This document shows, piece after piece, positions 1 through 11,379 of a stretch of DNA of 64,000 bases. Position 1 is the stretch's first letter. Each line of letters starts with the position of its first letter. The notes below the pieces were generated by a model. That model ran no database searches, had not been told where the DNA came from, and saw only the letters and a program-made list of their open reading frames with translations. The stretch lies in assembly GCF_002099425.1 (NCBI RefSeq), contig NW_018343964.1:16860501-16924500 (forward strand), in the 5' to 3' direction. The DNA comes from Phascolarctos cinereus (Eukaryota > Chordata > Mammalia > Diprotodontia > Phascolarctidae). The position numbers and the translations under genes are program-made.

Positions 1-1279
1 ACTCTACTCACAAGGCAGATACCTTATTAAATCGTGCTAGGAGCTGTTTGGATTGTAGAGGGAACTGATTGGATAGAGACAGGGTTCAACGAATGAGCTG
101 AGTTCCCTTGCTAACTAATTGTGTTGTCGTAAATGCACTTAGTTCAAATGTTCAAGACCTTGTTGGTAGAGAAGGGAGTTGGGGGATTAGTTAAATTCAG
201 CATTTCCCAAATTAACTATCTGGGTGGAAATAAAACAAGTCATTAATAAGACTTCAGGATTGAACCTATGACTGTGATTCCAAAGCTCCTCTTTCTGAGT
301 GACAACTTATACCAGAAACAATTCAGTTTTGACTCATTCTCCTAAAAACTGTTCTCTCTTAAAACTCTCATCTGAGTTTGGGAAAGCTGAATTGGCTTGA
401 TTATGAAAAACTTGGGGGGAAATCTGCAATCCATTTTATGAGAGAGAAGATGTCATTTTTATCACCAAGAAGATAAACACTAAACTGACTAATTTTAGCA
501 CATTTTAAATGGCGGGCAATAGACAAAAATGGTTGAGTAGTGTAGTTCACTATTAAAAGCCCATGCTTGACTGAGGGCCAGCTTAGCATTTAACCTATGA
601 CCTCTAAGGGGGGGGGCAATGAGGGAGAAGCAAAAGAGGGGGAAACTGAGTTAGAGAGAGGGAGAGATTTGAGAAAGAACACAGAAAGTACTGGCTTAAG
701 GACTCCTTTAGCAGGCTTTATTCCACAGGCCTGCAAACTCTAACCTCAGGCTTGAGATTTTTAACAGGAAAATCTCCCTTTTGGTTTACTGTCTGATTTA
801 ATCCTTTTCCATATAACTTAATTTGCTGAACACACGGGGCAGAACTGAAGATATGCTTCTTGGACCAAAACAGAAAAATATTTCTGGTCTTTCCCATGTG
901 GTTTGTTTACTAGGTTATGGGAGGTTTAATCTTATCAGTTCTGCAGAGCAGGACACCCCTGGCAATTGGCCTGAAGTCCATCTCTGGGCAGACAATTCTC
1001 CGCTCTTGCTACCTCATTAATGTCAGTAATCCTGAGGTGAGGTGTTTGCCAAACCCAGCGTAGCTCCAAGATGAGGGGAAAAAATGTTCCTAATTTCCTG
1101 TAGATAAGAATTAATAGGGCAGTTTTCCCTTCTTCCATTCAATGGCTTCAATATAAGGACGAATTTTTGTCTTTAAACAGAGCGGGTGTGGAAACCTCTT
1201 ATCATTCAACTTATTTTGACAAACCCTGAGTTTCTACAACATGTAAGGCATTGTGTTAGAGAGGAGAGAAAGGAAGAGG

Positions 1280-1281
<2 letters not shown>
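1..1281. other. repeat-poor sequence, no gene recognised
   Basis: No repeat family, exon or RNA gene is recognised here. A purine-rich run lies at about 608-668. The stretch at about 700-1190 has mixed composition and could be old single-copy DNA. Open frames at 401-589, 823-1020 and 935-1138 are short, lack recognisable motifs and overlap each other on opposite strands, so they are treated as chance. Confidence 0.5.

Positions 1282-1319
<38 letters not shown>
1282..1319. repeat. (GT)n microsatellite
   Basis: An uninterrupted GT run of about 19 units, preceded by a short GA-rich stretch. It is likely length-polymorphic. Confidence 0.95.
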
Positions 1320-1322
<3 letters not shown>

Positions 1323-1414
1323 TCCTGAGCTTTTGGTGGGAACCTGTGATATTTTTTAATCAACATTAGTAAATAGTTCAATACTTAATGGATCTGAATT
1401 TCCAGTACTTCATT

Positions 1415-1574
1415 GAGGTTCTTTTTTTTTTGGTGAGGCAATTGGGGTTAAGTGACTTGCCCAGGGTCACACAGCTAGTAAGTATCAAGTGTCTTGTCTG
1501 AGACTGGATTTGAACTCAGGTCCTCCTGACTCCAGGGCCAGTGCTCTGTCCACTTCGCCACCTAGCTGCGCCTG
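1415..1574 (-). mobile_element. WSINE1-like SINE
   Basis: The minus strand reads as a short MIR-derived SINE: a GCTAGGTGG-type head, the CAGACAC/TAGCTGTGTGACC core, CAAGTCACTTAACCCC, and an A-rich tail seen as poly-T on the left. Near-identical 17-base sequences (CTGAATTTCCAGTACTT at 1394-1410, CTGAAATTTCAGTACTT at 1572-1588) flank it and may be the target-site duplication. The A/B box promoter is expected from the tRNA ancestry of the family but was not checked. Confidence 0.75.
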
Positions 1575-1670
1575 AAATTTCAGTACTTTAGATATGGCTT
1601 CCACTAGTAGAAATTGTAATCCCTATACAATTTAGTAGCTGGTCTTTAAGAATTGCTGGACCCAAAAAAG

Positions 1671-1930
1671 GGCAACTAGGGGGTACAGTGGATAGACTGC
1701 TAGGTCTTGGATTTAGGACAACATCTTTCTGAGTTGAAATCTGGCTTCAGACACTTAACTAGATATGTGACCCTGTTCAAGTCACATAACTCTGTTTGCA
1801 TCAGTTTCTTTGTCTGTAAAATGAGCTAGAGAAGAAAATGGCAAACTACTCCAGTATCATTGCTAAGAAAACCCCAGTGGGGTCACAAAGAATCGGACGT
1901 TATTGAACAATAACAAAGGACAAAAAAATT
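1671..1930 (+). mobile_element. MAR1-type CORE-SINE
   Basis: About 255 bp, apparently full length. The tRNA-like head (GGCAACTAGG...CAGTGGATAGA) is followed by the CORE segment and the 3' tail motifs CAAACTACTCCAGTATC and GAAAACCCCAGTGGGGTCAC. The tail is shared with RTE LINEs, which are thought to mobilise this family. Many substitutions suggest an old copy. Confidence 0.85.
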
Positions 1931-2022
1931 AATCACTCCATATACAACTATGATGATTACCTTCTAAACTTAAGTAGGTAGATTTGGGGGTCCTAGAACT
2001 AGAAACAATGGAAAATTGCAAA

Positions 2023-2212
2023 GACTATGTGTGTGTGTATATATACATACATATATTATATATGCACATGCAGGCATGTATACAAATATATGAAAAAATA
2101 GCTCTGTATACATATATACATATAAGCACATATTCATGTATACACATATATAAGAGTGTATATACAGATAAGTTGCCACGTGTACTATATGTTCACATAT
2201 GCTTTATATATA
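2023..2212. repeat. TATA/CATA-rich imperfect microsatellite
   Basis: Alternating TG, TA and CATATA tracts run through this stretch. Open frames read from it are artefacts of the repeat. Confidence 0.85.
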
Positions 2213-2394
2213 CACATAAAGAATTCCTGGTGGAAAAAAAAACTCCCTCTGCTAACGTAGATCAATACCTTGATATCTGCTCTGTAATTTGTAGTAATTT
2301 TAGAGAGTTTCCCAGATTTGGTAAATAAGTCTTAGTTCAGGCCGAGTTTTCAGGTCACATTTCCTGTTGGAGTGAAATGAGACAATAGTTTTAT

Positions 2395-3200
2395 GTGTTA
2401 GAATTTGTTTATCCTTTCCTCAATTGACAGCCATATACCTTGCTTCTGGTTCTTTGCTACCACAAAATATTTTTTGTGCATAGAAGAAGTTTCTGTCTAT
2501 AACCTCCTTGGGGCATATGTCTAGCAATGAAATTTCTGGGTCAAAAGATAATGGATATTTTAATCCTTTTTTTGTTTTTACTTTAGCATCAGGCTATATA
2601 GCTTTCCAAAATAATTGGAGCAATGCACCATTCCAAGAGTGTATTAGTATTTCTTTCTTTCTGCAGCCTCTCTAGTATTATTTATTCCTAAGTTCCATCA
2701 TATTTACCAATGTTCTTGATTTGAGGTAAAAAATCAAAGTTGTTTTGATTCATATTTATCTTTTATTGATTCAGAGCAATCTTTCATAGGACTTTCAGTA
2801 GTCTGAAATTCCTTGGTAAACTGTTTGTTCATATCTACTCACCATTGGGAATTATCTTGTCCCCTCTCCTACCACCCCATGCCCAACAAATCATTTTCTT
2901 CCTGGAGGCATTGATTTTATTCATAGAAAACATTTTCTTGTGATCTCAGTCCAGAACCCCTTTATTTCTTATTTGGTTAAAAATCTCACCTTAGCCTTAG
3001 CTATGAAAAATATCTCATCTTGGTGGCTGTTTTTTAACAATGTAACACTTTACATTCAGGTCATATATTCATTTTGAGATTATTTTGGCATATGGCGTAA
3101 GTGATTGTTCTAAACCTAATTTTCAGTTTTCAAATTATGTTATGTAATCTCAACTAGGTCCTCAGTGTTGCATGGCAATACCTTTATTCTTTACTGATTG
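2395..3200 (-). mobile_element. old L1 LINE fragment (ORF2 / 3' part)
   Basis: Read on the minus strand this resembles the C-terminal part of L1 ORF2 and its 3' region. Recognisable blocks are the antisense versions of the phrases around TTGACAGCCATATACCTTGC, GGGGCATATGTCTAGCAATG and TTTTGAGATTATTTTGGC. It is strongly diverged and has no open frame. Confidence 0.65.
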
Positions 3201-3484
3201 CATATCACGCTCTCATCAATTCTTCTAAACTTCCTTTCTCCTCAAAATTCCTTCCTTTAACCAGAGGTTTTTTCTTTCTACTTTACTCAGAAAAACAAGT
3301 CTATTTGTGGTGTGACTCCCTTATCTCCTCAAAACTCTTCTCTGTTAGAATAAAAAAAACTAAAAATGTATGATTGGGTTGTGCCTTTTCCAAGCCAGAC
3401 CTCATGTGCTAGAATGAATGATGAGAAGAGGTATCATCAGAGTTCAGGCTAATTAGAAGAAAAAAGGATGAAGCATAGAGTCTA
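3201..3484. other. unassigned sequence between L1 and a zinc-finger fossil
   Basis: Pyrimidine-rich AT-rich DNA with no recognised repeat or coding signal. It may include the decayed edge of either neighbour. Confidence 0.35.
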
Positions 3485-3965
3485 GTGTTGACGAACATCT
3501 TAACCTGAAGAGCACAGGGGTACAGCTATCTTGCAGGAATTTTGGATCTTCAAGATCAAGAGAAAAGGGAAAGGAAAGCTATATAAATGATCTTCAAAAC
3601 CAGCACTATTATGGGCCCTTAACATTCCATTTCAATGAGTATGGCAAAGGCTTCAACCACAATTAGCCATCACCTTAGACTTCATAGACCAAAGAAACAC
3701 TGTGAGTGCAATCAGTATGACAAAAAAATTTGTCATAAAGTGAAGTATCTGCCAAAGATGAGAAACTCTTCCAGTGCCCCTAAGTGTGATAAGAGCTTCT
3801 ACCAAAAAGGGCATTTTCTTTAGCATCTGTCCTTTCACACAGGTAAGAGACATTTCCATGGTCCAGTATTACAAGAGTTTCTGAGAAAAAGGTGGCATGA
3901 ATTCCTATCTGAGCTAACCTATGAAAAAGAAAATCCATTTTTCTAATGTGAATGTGTGAATGGGA
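3485..3965 (+). pseudogene. decayed KRAB-type C2H2 zinc-finger exon
   Basis: Several plus-strand frames hold remnants of a KRAB zinc-finger final exon. A linker-like peptide ILDLQDQEKRERKAI lies at about 3538-3585, followed by finger-like segments: HFNEYGKGFNHN, then HCECNQYDKK, then PKCDKSFYQKGHFL with HLSFHTGKR just beyond a stop, and finally ENPFF with CECVN. The C-x2-C, H...H and HTGEKP-type linker spacing is recognisable but broken by stops and by cysteine or histidine losses. Such genes encode nuclear DNA-binding repressors; this copy cannot. No poly-A tail or duplication was seen that would separate a retrocopy from a decayed tandem-array member. Confidence 0.55.
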
Positions 3966-4059
3966 GATAGAGGTACTGCATGTATAGAATATTGCATATA
4001 CCATCAAACACTAATGTCACCTTCCTGCGATGCCATTTTGTTCCTCCCTTATCTTAGGC

Positions 4060-4350
4060 TGGACAATCTAGTTCTCACCATGGGGTCTTGCTCTTTTGAA
4101 TGTTGTGCTTTTACCCAAATCAACACTGCCATTCTGGAAAAGAAAAAAAAAATCAATCTGACTATCCTTGTGATTTCTCAAACTAAAACATTCCTCTTTG
4201 CCCAACATTTCAATGTATTTTATTCCCCTAGTAGGATGTAAGCTCCTGGAAGGCAGGGACTGTCTTGCTTTTTTTCATTTGTATCCTAATATTTAGCACT
4301 GTGACTAGCATACAGTAAACCCTAATGAATGCTTTTTCATTCATTCATTT
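4060..4350 (+). mobile_element. L2/L3-type LINE 3' end
   Basis: The 3' end has the CR1-clade signature: GATGTAAGCTCCTGGAAGG, GCAGGGACTGTCTTG, a TAGCACTGTG block and a terminal AATGAATGCTT-like end. The upstream part is less certain. Confidence 0.7.
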
Positions 4351-4439
4351 CTCTCACTTTTAATCTCTTCTAATCCAGGTGCTCCTCCTTCTCTACTAAT
4401 CTCCAACTTTCTTCTAAAAAAAGAGAAGAAAAAGAAAAA

Positions 4440-5140
4440 TCACCTTTCACTTGATCTTGCCATACTCTCAAACTATAATCCTATACCTATTCATTGATAT
4501 CTATTCTAGTGGCCTTCACTCAATTATCAAAGTATTTGAACTCTTCAGGTTTTGACACTGTTGACCACACCCTCCTCTTGAACACTCTTTTCTCTCTCCT
4601 TGGCTTTCGTGGAAATCCTGTCTTCCCATTATCACTTCTCAGGATCCTTTCCTAGACCATCACTAAATGGTGCTGGGCCATTGTCAGTCTTCTTGACTTA
4701 TGTCTTGCCACTGGACTCTGATGACTTTGGAGAAGAGAGTGAGGCTGGTGACTTTGTACAGCCCTGCCTACTTAAATCCACTTTACTTGCAAGTCAAGAC
4801 ATCACCTTCCTCATGTCCTCTTTGAGATCCTCTTTGAGAATAAAGGACAAACAACAACAACAAATTAAATGTGATTGTCTCCTAAGGTTCTATCCTTTGC
4901 TCTCTCTCATCATCTTCCATAGTGTGCAGACAAGTCTCAGCTCTACATATAGAGATCTTATATCTCTCCTAAGTTCCAGTCTCCAATTACCAATCAATAT
5001 TTATATTAATTATATAGACTTTGGTTCTAAGGAAATTCCTGGGGTCATTGAAAGTAGAGCATAATCTCCCAAAATTAATACAACTCATTTTTTTTTCTTT
5101 TCAATTCTAGGCTAATCTCACTTTCTTCTTCAGTACTTTC
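4440..5140 (+). mobile_element. L2/CR1-type LINE, reverse-transcriptase fragment (interrupted)
   Basis: The plus-strand translation near 4545-4650 contains FDTVDHTLLLNTLFSLLGF, matching the FDTVDH...LL..L...G motif of CR1/L2 reverse transcriptases. After a SINE insertion at 4663-4866 the LINE appears to resume with GGTTCTATCCTTTGCTCTC and CTCAGCTCTACATAT, which resemble the next part of the same domain. It is not intact. Confidence 0.65.
4663..4866 (+). mobile_element. short LINE-tail/SINE family ending in GGACAAACAAC
   Basis: The 3' end reads CAAGTCAAGACATCACC, then TCCTCTTTGAGAATAAAGGACAAACAACAAC. The same unit occurs on the minus strand at 44086-44350, 54965-55115 and 63564-63751, and its tail is shared with 13745-14052. 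It sits inside the CR1/L2 fragment. Confidence 0.7.
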
Positions 5141-5824
5141 CCTAAAAATATATATTGATGTATGAACTCAGTAGATTGCCCATCTAACTACATGTCATAG
5201 TCTACAGTGGGTGTTTTTTCATCTATTTGGTTTTGGAACATAGATTCCATTCAATCTAAAAAGCATTTATTATGCACCAACTATCTGTGACTCATTGCAC
5301 CAAGGGAAGTTAGGTTTATCTCTTTTGATTGATCATCAAGGAATGATTATAGAATCAGATGTGTGTTGGAGCCAGCTCAAACCATGTCATAAGAGTGGAT
5401 TGTTAAATTTTCTGTATGAGTATTTACACCATAGAAATTCATAAATGCTACAAATCAGGGCTTGATTTGTTGTTTTCTTCATTCTCTAGACATAATAATG
5501 TGATGGGAGACATGCAAGTAATTCAGAGTAAACTTAAAAGTATGTTGTATGTACAATTTCCCCCAAAGAGTCTGTTGTTAAATGTTTACTACCATACTCC
5601 TGCCTGTAGTATTCATGAACAAAGCATCTGGAGAACCTCGGCATCTTTCTAAAGGGAAAAACCTATGATCTCCTCTTCTATTATTTTGGTACCTTGCCCT
5701 CCCTGATAAATCTTATAAACAATTTCTCAGTGTTTTCAAAATATGTCAAATCCAGCATGGATTTCTTCTCTATGGACTTGTCAGTCTTCATAATTACTAT
5801 TCCTACTTCTTCACATATCTCATC
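5141..5824. other. unassigned AT-rich sequence
   Basis: No repeat family, exon or RNA gene recognised. The 78-codon frame at 5416-5652 has no motif and no coding-like composition. Confidence 0.4.
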
Positions 5825-5995
5825 AGGTATGTTGTTCAATCATGTCTGACTCTTCATGACTTGTGGACCATAGCACACCAGTAATGTCCATATGGTTTCT
5901 TTGGCAAAGATACTGGAGTGGTTTGCCATTTCCTTCAGCAGTGGATTAAGACAAACAACTAATAAGTGTCTGAGGTCAGATTTGAGATGGCACTA
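5825..5995 (-). mobile_element. MAR1 SINE, 3' part
   Basis: The minus strand shows the MAR1 tail (TTTGGCAAAGATACTGGAGT and GGTTTGCCATTTCCTTC read antisense) and part of the CORE. The 5' head is missing. Confidence 0.8.
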
Positions 5996-6394
5996 AAGAA
6001 TGTAAAGAAAATAAGAACATAGAAAAAAACAACCGTATTGGAGGCAACAATTCTGAAAGCATGACAAGGTCAATTCTCAGAGTAACTTCAATAAAAGGAG
6101 GATATAACAGATGATTGGACAAACTTCAGCCAACATTATCCTAAAGAAGGCAACCAAGGAACTATCAGTAAGTACTGAAGATTGCTTACACACTTAGGGG
6201 TGAGTCACTTTGCCCTTCATTGAGAAGCATGTGCCAGAGCCCAGAGAAGGGCAGGATGACACCGTAACTGATATAAATTGTGTCCTAATGAAATTTCAGT
6301 GCACAGATGTGAGGTTTGTTCAGAATGGTCAATTGAACCGTATCTACTTCAGTTATATCTTCCATGATAATTTTGAAAGCCTAAGAACCAGTAG

Positions 6395-9300
6395 AGCCAA
6401 GATTGGAGAAGCAGGAAGCAAAAGTGTGAGCTCTTTCCCCAAACTCCCAAACAGAAGCAGAAAACTCATCAGACTGAATTTTAATGGAGAAATACAAGAA
6501 AAAGAGTGTGTCACTTTTTCAGCCCAAGCCCTTAAAGGAAACCAAGAAGTCTGTCAACACTAGGAACAGGTCTTTCTAAGAGTGGGCCATGTGTAGAGCA
6601 CTTCAGAACCTAAGGAAAGACCATAAACCTAGGCAAGAGGAAGTCACAGATCCACACTGTGGCACATGTGGAAACTGGTGCCAGGTGGCAGCTTTGTTGC
6701 CCATACATACTTCTGGGGTCACAGATCTAAGGAGGACTGAGAAAGGGACCTGCACCCAGGGGATAATGTTCTAGGTTAAGGAACTGCTGAAGGCTGACAG
6801 GAGCAAATTCAAAGGTAAAAAGTAGTGGTGTTACTCTGATTCCAGGAGCAGAGCATGGTCTCAGTTCCAGCTTCTAGCTCAGTTTGAATCTTGCAGAGAA
6901 ATAACCAGGACAGGAACCTCAGACCAAAAGAGACGCTGTGGTTCTTTCAGCCTAAACCATCAGAGCTTCCCATCTGGCTGATAGTGGCTGAGTTCAGCAG
7001 CAGTGTACTGTTGTTCAGACCCAAACCCAGGTCATGAACTTGCAGAGCTCAGGCTAGGGGAAAATGGGGAGTGGGAGGCAATAGTCAGTCTTTGCCATAG
7101 ATCAAACCTCTTAGGAGCACTAAAGCTTTCAGATTCCCAGTATGAGCTCTCTCTGGGATCCTGAAATTACATAACACTCAACACCCCAAAGAAAGATCTC
7201 AGGACCAGTTCATACCTTCCCTTCAGAAATTCACAGAGCCAGGTCCTATCATCATGTCTAAAGTCAGGAATCAGGCTGAAAGAATAAGCAAATAAAAAAA
7301 TAATCTCCCCATAAAAAGCTAATATTGTGACAGGAATGCTCAAGGCACAAACCCAAAAGAAAATGACTACAAAAATCGACAACCAATACCTCAGAATAAA
7401 ACATATCTTGGGCACAAATTCAACTAGAATTCCTAGAAGAGATGAATCAAGAATTTTTAAAAAATAAAATGTTTTTATAAATAAAATGGGAGTACTCAAA
7501 GAAAAAATTAGAAAAGAAATGAAAGTTATGGGAGAAATAATTAGAAAGGAAATTAACAGCTTATCACAAAAGATACAAAAACTTACCTACCCAAGCAACA
7601 AACTTTGAAAAATAGAATGGACCAAATAAAACCCAGTGACTACATGAGACAACAAGAAATAAAAGAAGAAAGAAGAAAGAAGAAGAAAGGAAAAGAAAAC
7701 TATCTCACAGCAAAAACCGTTAGTGTGGAAAACTATTTGAGGATTAAAAAAAAATTAAGAATCATTGGACTGCTGGACAATATAACCAAACAAGTGCCTA
7801 GACATCCTATTCAAGACATTTTTTAAAAAGATGCCTCAAATCTCTTAAAATGAGAGGGCAAAGTAGAAACAGAAAAAAGTCCATCAGTTCCCTTCTGATA
7901 GAAACTCAGAAATGAAAACTCCCAGTCACATTATACCCCAAATCCTGAGCTTCTAGGTCAAACAAAAAGTACTGAAGGTACGGAAAGAAAGAATTTAAGT
8001 GCCAAAGAGCCATAGTCAGAATCATACATCATTTAGCAGCAATCAATATGAAGGAATAGAGAGCTTGGAATACAATATTTCAGAAGGCAAAGGGTATATA
8101 TAGACTTATAGCTAAGAATAATTTAGCCAAAAAAAACTGAATATATTGCCATAGGGGAAAACAAATAGACCTGGAGTCACCATCTGCAGTGGTCTTTGAG
8201 CTCAAGAATATAAAATCTGTCACTGCTTCCATTTCTTCTCCCTCTATTTGACAGGAAGCAATGGAACCCATTGCAATGATCTTAGGGTTTTTTTTAATGT
8301 TAAGCGTCAAGCCAGTTTTTACGCTCTCTTCTTTCACCCTCATCAAGAGGCTTTTCAATCCTTCTTCACTTTCTGCCATCAAAGTGGTATCATCTCCCAT
8401 CTGAGATTGTTATTTTTTTCTAGCAACCTTAATTCCAGCTTTTGATTCATTCAGTCTGGCATTTCACGTGATGTACTCTGCATTAAAGTTAAATAAGATG
8501 ACAATAACCAGCTTTGTTGTATTCCTTTTCTAATGTAAAACCAAGCAATTGTTCCATGTTTGGTTCAGACTGTTGCTTCTTGATCCAGTTTGGTTCAAAT
8601 TGTTGCTTCTTGACCCATATACTTAGTTGTCAGGAGACAACTAAGATGATCTGGTACTCCCATCTCTTTGAGGACTTGCCACATTTTGTTATGATCCACA
8701 AGTCAAAGGCTTTAGTGTAGTCAATAAAGTAGAAGTAGATGTTTCTTCTAGAATTCCCTTGCTTTCTCCATTATCCAACAAATGTTGGCAATCTGGTCTC
8801 TAATTGCTCCTGCCTCTTTGAAAACCAGGCTGCTCTCCCTATAATTCTCAGTTCACATATTGCTAAAGCCTGGCTTTCAGAATCTTACCTTGCTGACACT
8901 TAAAATAAGTGCAATTTCTCAGTAATATTCGAATCAGTAGAGTTTCATTAGACAAGGCTTAGAAATGTTTGTTATGTATTGATGATCTTAAGAGAAGAAT
9001 GAAAGATATGAAAAGAGGAATACAACAGGATGAAGGAGAAGGAAGTCTATGGAAAATTATCTCATGAAACCAGGGTACACAAGTAAACATCTATACAAAC
9101 ATGGAGGAGGGGATAAATGAAGCAGCTGACATTGAACCTCGTTCTTCTCTGAACTGAGCAAAGGAAGGAAGAATACACACACATGCACACAGTTGGGTAC
9201 AGAAATACATTTTACTGAACATAGAAACAAGAGGAAAAGGATTGAAGGGAGAAAGATGAATTAGCAAGAGTAGATTAAGTGAGGGATTAGCCTTAAGTAA

Positions 9301-9712
9301 AATAAACTCTAAGGATATGCAAAAATATTTATAGTTCTTTTCGATTTGGCAAAGAATGGAAATCTGAGGAGGATGAACATAAATTGGGAAATTTCTGGAC
9401 AAGCTACAGTCTGTAAATGTGACAGAATACTATGTGCTATAAGAAATGAAGAAGAAGATGGTTTTGGAGAAACCTGAGAAGATTAATGAACTGATGCAGA
9501 GTGATATAAACACAAGTAGGGAATGATTTATACACTGACAACAACATGGTAAAGACAAACAATTTTGAAATGATTAGTAATTCTGATCATTGTAATGATC
9601 AATCATAATTTCAGAGGACTAATGGTGAAACATGCAACCTACTTCCTCTACAGGAGAGTGCATTTCCAACCAGCTAATGGCTTGAAGATGGATAGGAGAT
9701 TCAGAGTGCTGA

Positions 9713-9716
<4 letters not shown>
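6395..9716 (+). mobile_element. old HAL1/L1 element, split by an RTE
   Basis: The 5' end resembles L1 5' UTR (AGCCAAGATTGGAGAAGCAG). An ORF1-like region runs from about 7250 (an ATG followed by codons for S-K-V-R-N-Q) to about 8160, with the decayed RRM-region phrases ENYLRIKKKLRIIGLLDN and ESLEYN. After an antisense RTE (8165-8955) the L1-type 3' end resumes, with GCTATAAGAAATGAAGAAG and GAACTGATGCAGAGTGAT. No ORF2 endonuclease or reverse transcriptase was seen between ORF1 and the 3' region, so a half-L1 (HAL1) structure is likely. Many stops and frameshifts are present. Confidence 0.65.
8165..8955 (-). mobile_element. RTE (BovB-like) LINE fragment, reverse transcriptase
   Basis: The minus-strand frame at 8080-8400 begins MGDDTTLMAESEEGLKSLLM and continues LTLNIKK, then MEAVTDFIFL and TADGD. 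This is the RTE/BovB reverse-transcriptase active-site region, where YADD is usual. Here the first residues of the motif are altered and the upstream frame is shifted. Upstream (to 8955) palm-domain remnants continue in broken frames. It interrupts the HAL1/L1 at 6395-9716, so it is younger than that copy. RTEs supply the 3' tail of MAR1 SINEs. Confidence 0.85.
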
Positions 9717-9767
<51 letters not shown>

Positions 9768-9820
9768 ATATATAATTATATATATGGATATCATACATAC
9801 ATACATAGATATAGATGGTT
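9717..9820. repeat. (TG)n microsatellite with TATA/CATA tail
   Basis: An uninterrupted TG run spans 9717-9765, followed by TATATA and CATACATACATA tracts. It starts directly at the end of the L1-like 3' sequence and may have grown from its A-rich tail. Open frames of poly-Cys-Val or His-Thr type are artefacts. Confidence 0.95.
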
Positions 9821-9979
9821 TGGATATGGCCAACAGTTCCTGAGCACCAATTCTTCAGGCCTGAGAGGGGCTGGGTTCCCTCTTTACCCCTTTTCTATGG
9901 AATACAGCTCAAAGGAAGTTTCCATGATGGACTTACAAAGGACCAAAGGAATGGTGTGTCATTGAGGATGTCTTTTTAA

Positions 9980-10610
9980 TTGAGGTATGGAATACTTATA
10001 AAGGAAAATGCAGAATTCTCCTAATGGCTTACCCAGTCCACACTTCTAAGTTTGGAGGCTCTGTGATAACTCAGTTTCAGGCTGTTGGTGCCATAATTTA
10101 TGGCCAGGCTGCAGTCTCCTGAAAAGCAGTTGTGGGCCATTCTTCTGCGCAAACTCTAATATATGGGATGCTGCCCCTTGTCATTTGAACTCAAATTTAA
10201 TAGCAAAACAAGCCACACTTGAAAAGGCAGACCCATCTTCAAGCCATTAGCTGGTTGGAAACTCAAATCCTCAAGTCTGCAAAACTGGAGTTTTGTGTTT
10301 TGGTTTTTTTCAGCATTTGGCAAGAATAGGGACATGCTGGGTGAGGCTCATTAAGGCTGCCTGCCAGACTCAGCTGGCCATCTGAACAGCTACAGAGATA
10401 ATCCCACTGGCTAATAAACCAGCAGCTGTCTGTCAACGAAGTGGGAGAGGGCAAGAGAGCAGGGAGATGCCTGGTTGGTCCTGAGCAGCAAACAGATTGC
10501 AATGATCATATTTATGACCCATGGAGAGCTCAGGAGTGTGCCTCGCCATTATGTGGTCTGGTTGTCCAGTTGACCTTCATCTTCTCCTCTTTTTGAATCT
10601 GTTTTGAGAT
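9980..10610. other. repeat-poor island, candidate conserved noncoding DNA
   Basis: No repeat family is recognised. Composition is balanced and includes E-box-like CAGCTG in CCAGCAGCTGTCTGTCAA (about 10420-10437) and other TGTCTGTCA/MEIS-like words. These short words occur often by chance. Function is inferred only from the lack of repeats. Confidence 0.35.
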
Positions 10611-10611
10611 A

Positions 10612-10860
10612 GATCTACATATTAGCTGCTACTTTTTCACTAGTCCTTGGACAAGCTCTTATGCTGTGTTTGATCAGGGTCATTGCAGTTAGTAGTTCCT
10701 TGGTGGTGGGAGTAGCTATCACCACCGCATCTTCTGCTAGGCTTGGAGACAAGCCAAAAGATTTATGGTGAAATAATGGTGCCGAGTCACCTAAGTCGTT
10801 CAGTCTTCCTAAAGTACTATATTTATACATAATGTCCACTCCAGAGATATAGGAAGTTTA
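10612..10860 (-). other. unrecognised 74-codon open frame, possible exon or gene fragment
   Basis: The minus strand, 10839 to 10615, reads MDIMYKYSTLGRLNDLGDSA and ends RTSEKVAANM before a TAG. Composition is protein-like (balanced, with charged and aliphatic residues) and not repeat-derived. The family is not recognised. On the minus strand an AG precedes the frame (CTCTGGAG|TGGAC) and a weak GT lies at its end (AATAT|GTAGAT), so an internal exon is conceivable. A chance frame or a retro-fragment is equally possible. An L2 begins immediately beside it at 10861. Confidence 0.2.
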
Positions 10861-11300
10861 GTCAACAACAAGCATTGATTAAGCACCTACTACATGCTGG
10901 GCACTGTGCTAAGAGTTCAGCATACATTAAGGCAAAATCATGGTTCCTCAAGGAGCTCATGTTCTAACAAGGGAGACATCATGCAAATGACTCTGCACAT
11001 ACAAGCTATATACAGTGTAAATGGGAAGTAATTTCAGAGGAAAGGCACCATCTGGGGACAGGGGTAGGAGTGGGGAGTGGAAACCAAAACAAGCCTCTTG
11101 CAGAAGGTAATATTTGAGCTTAATTTTGATGGAAGCCAGAAGAGGCAGAAATGAGTTGGAAATACATTCTGGGCATTGGAGACAGCCAGTAAAAAGGGAC
11201 AGAGTTGGGAGACTGAAAGCCATGTGCAAGTAAATAGCAGGTAGACTAGTATCACAGGACAGAGTAAAATGTACGAAGACTGGAAAGTTAGGAAAGGTTT
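10861..11300 (-). mobile_element. L2/L3-type LINE fragment
   Basis: Antisense L2/L3 3' region, with AAGCACCTACTACATGCTGG, GCACTGTGCTAAG, CAAGGAGCTCATGTTCTAAC and the later GAAGCCAGAAGAGGCAG and CATTCTGGGCATTGGAGAC blocks. About 440 bp, with no open frame. Confidence 0.8.
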
Positions 11301-11379
11301 TTAAAGGGTTTTTTAAAACCTTGGTGAAAAGTAAACTATTTGACTGATATGGGTCTAGTATGCCAGAGACCTGTAATAT

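Noticed and set aside
1970-2328. Overlapping Tyr/His-rich open frames of 69 and 114 codons on opposite strands
   Set aside because: They are translations of a TATA/CATA microsatellite, with no motif and no frame bias.
9595-9965. Cys-Val-rich and His-Thr-rich frames (also at 21772-22268, 38063-38329, 50638-50835 and 62859-63113)
   Set aside because: The residues come from (TG)n or (AC)n repeats read through, and the flanks have no protein similarity.
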